Assembly (NCBI GenBank): GCA_949285255.1
Contig: CASDXV010000008.1
Span: forward strand, 1 to 51,567
DNA length: 51,567 bases
Direction: 5' to 3'
From: an uncultured bacterium
Lineage (GTDB): Bacteria > Cyanobacteriota > Vampirovibrionia > Gastranaerophilales > Gastranaerophilaceae
The position numbers and the translations under genes are program-made. Below the pieces are notes generated by a model, which worked only from the letters and a program-made list of their open reading frames with translations, did not search any database and was not told the DNA's origin. How positions within the stretch are numbered: the stretch's first letter is position 1; each line of letters starts with the position of its first letter. Of the stretch, positions 49,237 to 51,567 are shown piece by piece.

Positions 49237-51364
49237 CTTCGCTTACTCCTTTGATTGTAAGGTTAACTCTGCCTTTATCATCAATTTTAATAACTTTAAC
49301 AATTACTTCTTGGCCGATTGAAAGGTGAGGTTCAATTGACTCTATTCTTTCTTGGCAAACTTGAGAGATGTGAACCATACCGTCTTTTCCGGGGGCAAGC
49401 TCTACAAAAGCGCCGATAGGAATAATTCTTACAACTTTACCTTTAGTTACCATACCGACTTCAGGCTTAAATGTAAGGTCTTTAATCATCTTGATTGCAA
49501 TATCTGCACCTTCTTTATCGTTAGATGTAATTGTAACTTTTCCGTCATCTTGGATATCAATTTCAGCTCCTGAGGCATCAATAATGCTTCTAATCATTTT
49601 TCCGCCGGGGCCGATTACTGTTCCTATGTCATCTGTAGGTATTGTCATGGTAAATAGTCTTGGTGCAAAAGGTGAAAGTTCTTCACGAGGAGCACTGATT
49701 GCTTCTTTCATACATTCCATAATGTGTAATCTGCCATCTTTTGCCTGATACAGCGCACGTCTTAGTGTTTCATTAGATATGCCTTTGATTTTCATATCCA
49801 TTTGAAGTGCCGTAATGCCCTCAGAGTTACCTGTAACTTTAAAGTCCATATCGCCTAAAAAGTCCTCAATGCCTTGAATGTCGGTTAAAACGATATCCGT
49901 GTCGCCTTCTTTTATAAGACCCATTGCAACACCTGAAATCATGCATTTAACGGGAACGCCTGCATCCATTAAAGCCATTGAGCTTGCGCAAGTTGAACCC
50001 ATTGAGGTTGAACCGTTTGATTCAAGTACATCAGATGTAACACGAATAGTATAAGGGAAGTCTTTTTCGTCAGGTAACGCGGGAACATTAGCGCGTTCAG
50101 CTAGGTTTCCATGACCCACTTCACGGCGTCCGGGGCCTCTTAGGGGTTTGACTTCACCAACAGAGAAGCCCGGGAATATGTATTTGTGCATATATGATTT
50201 TTTAAGCAGCGGGTCAACACCGTCAAGCTCTTGAGCCATATTTGGGCCCGCAAGAGTTGCACAAGAAAGAATTTGTGTTTGACCTCTTGTAAATACCGCA
50301 GAGCCGTGAGCACGAGGTATAACGCCAACCTCGCACCATATTGGACGAACTTCGGTAACTTTTCTGCCATCGGCACGAACACCCTCGTCTTTAATCATTG
50401 CGCGCATTATTTTCTTTTCTAATGCTTTAAATTCTTCTGCAACGAAGTCTATACCTGTTTCTTCCATCATTTTTTTGATGGGGTGTTCTTCATCAAGTGC
50501 TTCAATTTTTTCTTTTACAATGTTTTTAGCTTCTTCAAGCTTGCTTTGTCTGTATTCACGGTCAAAATTATGATAAGCATCAACAATCATATCGTATGTG
50601 TTGTCTTTTATGATTTGTGCTAATTCTGATGTGTCATAAGGATTTACAAAGTTTTCTCTTTCAACTCCGCAAGCGCGTGCAAATTCAAGCTGGGCGTCGC
50701 ATTGTTTTCTTATTTCAACTTGAGCAAATTCAACCGCAGCCATAATATCATCTTCAGTAACAAATTTGCAGCCTGCCTCAACCATAATAACGCTGTCGTG
50801 CGTACCTGCTATAACGATATCCATATCGGATTTTTCGCACTCTTGGTGAGTCGGGTTGGCAATCATTTGACCGTCAATTCTGCCGACTCTTATAGCACCT
50901 ACAGGGCCTTCAAAAGGAGCGCCTGAGAGCATAAGGGCAGCTGATGCGCCAAGTATTGATAAAACATCGGGTTGATTTTTTTGGTCATAGCTGAAGAGCT
51001 GAGAAACTATTTGAACGTCATTTCTGTAGCCTTTTGGCCAAAGAGGACGAATAGGACGGTCAATAAGTCTTGATACCAAAATCGCCTTTTCGCTTGAGCG
51101 TCCTTCTGTTCTTGTATATCCGCCGGGGATTCTGCCTATTGCAGACATTCTTTCTTCATAATCAATTAATAACGGGAAAAAGTCTATACCTACGCGCGGC
51201 TCTTTGCTCACTGTTGCGTGGATAAAAAGCATTGTATCTTCACATCTTACCGTAACAGATGAAGTTGCCTGTTTTGCATACTTGCCTGTTTCAACTGTTA
51301 CAAGTTTGTCACCGATTGTAACTTCCATCTTCTTTACTTCGGGTTTGTTTGTTTGAATTGTCAT
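49214..51364 (-). CDS. pnp: Polynucleotide phosphorylase
   Basis: PNPase degrades RNA 3' to 5' with phosphate. The 716-residue product is full length with two RNase PH domains (GFFPL-type IDFFPLLIDYEER, RPIRPLWP and, in the second, GRREVGHGNLAERA, SDVLESNGSTSMGSTCASS). A KH domain (GTVIGPGGKMIRSI) and an S1 domain (GAFVELAPGKDGMVHISQV) follow at the end. The ribosome site is weak (AGAAAG). It is first of the four-gene operon, and the leader holds a terminator-like hairpin 113 nt upstream. rpsO, the usual neighbour, is not in view. Confidence 0.97.
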   Translation of the reverse strand: MTIQTNKPEVKKMEVTIGDKLVTVETGKYAKQATSSVTVRCEDTMLFIHATVSKEPRVGIDFFPLLIDYEERMSAIGRIPGGYTRTEGRSSEKAILVSRLIDRPIRPLWPKGYRNDVQIVSQLFSYDQKNQPDVLSILGASAALMLSGAPFEGPVGAIRVGRIDGQMIANPTHQECEKSDMDIVIAGTHDSVIMVEAGCKFVTEDDIMAAVEFAQVEIRKQCDAQLEFARACGVERENFVNPYDTSELAQIIKDNTYDMIVDAYHNFDREYRQSKLEEAKNIVKEKIEALDEEHPIKKMMEETGIDFVAEEFKALEKKIMRAMIKDEGVRADGRKVTEVRPIWCEVGVIPRAHGSAVFTRGQTQILSCATLAGPNMAQELDGVDPLLKKSYMHKYIFPGFSVGEVKPLRGPGRREVGHGNLAERANVPALPDEKDFPYTIRVTSDVLESNGSTSMGSTCASSMALMDAGVPVKCMISGVAMGLIKEGDTDIVLTDIQGIEDFLGDMDFKVTGNSEGITALQMDMKIKGISNETLRRALYQAKDGRLHIMECMKEAISAPREELSPFAPRLFTMTIPTDDIGTVIGPGGKMIRSIIDASGAEIDIQDDGKVTITSNDKEGADIAIKMIKDLTFKPEVGMVTKGKVVRIIPIGAFVELAPGKDGMVHISQVCQERIESIEPHLSIGQEVIVKVIKIDDKGRVNLTIKGVSEDEKANCQ

Positions 51365-51476
51365 TTTTTTCTTTCTTTCTATGTTTTACACTTCTATATC
51401 TCAATAAGATTTTATAATAAATACGATTTAATGAAAAGAAAAAATAACCGATTGCAAAACTTTGTAAATAAAAAAA

Positions 51477-51524
51477 GAGGCACTATGTTGTATAGAATTA
51501 ATCTACTTACCTGGAGCGTGCCTC
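51477..51524 (-). terminator. Terminator-like hairpin in the pnp leader or end of the upstream gene
   Basis: Bases 51477-51483 (GAGGCAC) pair with 51518-51524 (GTGCCTC), with a T7 run on the minus strand after the stem. The 34-nt loop can form a small inner hairpin (TAGA/TCTA). It stands about 113 nt upstream of pnp. It is either the terminator of an off-window gene or a pnp attenuator. Confidence 0.6.
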
Positions 51525-51548
51525 ATAGAATTAAGATACGAACTTAGT

Positions 51549-51564
51549 GTAGAAAATTTTCTAC
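51549..51564. repeat. 16-bp perfect palindrome near window edge
   Basis: GTAGAAAATTTTCTAC reads the same on both strands. It lies about 25 bp upstream of the pnp-leader hairpin. It could be an operator or the tip of a terminator cut by the window edge. Confidence 0.4.
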
Positions 51565-51567
51565 GGG

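Overview
The window reads as a low-GC, compact bacterial chromosome with a Gram-negative-type envelope. LpxK (lipid A), an MlaD/F/E-type lipid transporter, an outer-membrane beta-barrel and a lipoprotein occur beside a PilT twitching ATPase and Tad-like pilin proteins. Together with an H-type fucosyltransferase, stand-alone small proteins carrying an early F-x-G motif, and broken-up ribosomal gene order, this best fits a non-photosynthetic cyanobacterial relative (Melainabacteria/Vampirovibrionia, gut Gastranaerophilales). That placement is inferred from gene content and remembered genome style, not from a database search. There is no phage, transposase or CRISPR array. Almost everything is chromosomal core.

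Layout. 1-800: an orphan coiled-coil protein on the minus strand. 950-4770 (+): grpE-dnaJ, a secreted beta-propeller protein and an O-methyltransferase. 4758-6071 (-): a membrane-anchored phosphodiester glycosidase. 6350-11780 (+): pilT, then rpmG, tRNA-Trp, secE, nusG, rplK, rplA, a GtrA flippase-like protein and a family-11 fucosyltransferase. The tRNA-Trp lies between two sets of tandem repeats built from pieces of itself. 11777-16146: an unknown lipoprotein-like gene (-), a divergent mutS (+), a 39-residue membrane peptide candidate (+) and a porin-like barrel (-). 16199-18883 (+): rimP-nusA-formyltransferase behind a leader with an intrinsic terminator. 18876-23770 (-): the mlaE-mlaF-mlaD-lpxK-metF operon.

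23871-25000 (-): two separately terminated small proteins with a shared architecture. 25098-30742 (-): riboflavin and serine operon (ribE, ribBA, a GNAT enzyme, an aminotransferase, serA). 30830-31012 (-): a third small stand-alone protein. 31180-37419 (+): der-plsY-rpsE-rpmD-rplO-secY-adk-map. 37411-46811 (-): a DNA replication/repair operon (polA, a small secreted protein, priA, a 1260-residue double-helicase protein and a PD-(D/E)XK nuclease). 46851-51364 (-): pnp, a lipoprotein and TadE/TadG-like proteins, with a terminator-like leader before pnp.

How the parts work together. Translation, transcription-elongation and secretion genes (nusG, nusA, secE, secY, ribosomal proteins) are mixed with envelope functions. 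The helicase and nuclease genes look like an AddAB/RecBCD-type end-processing pair. Regulation visible in the sequence includes duplicated leaders before rplK and rplA, an attenuator before rimP-nusA, a 13-bp hairpin before rpmG, and -10 boxes 6-7 nt upstream of ATG (likely leaderless mRNAs) for mutS, ribE and der. All five convergent gene junctions overlap at their 3' ends. The most unusual structure is the tRNA-Trp-derived repeat array at 7800-8210.
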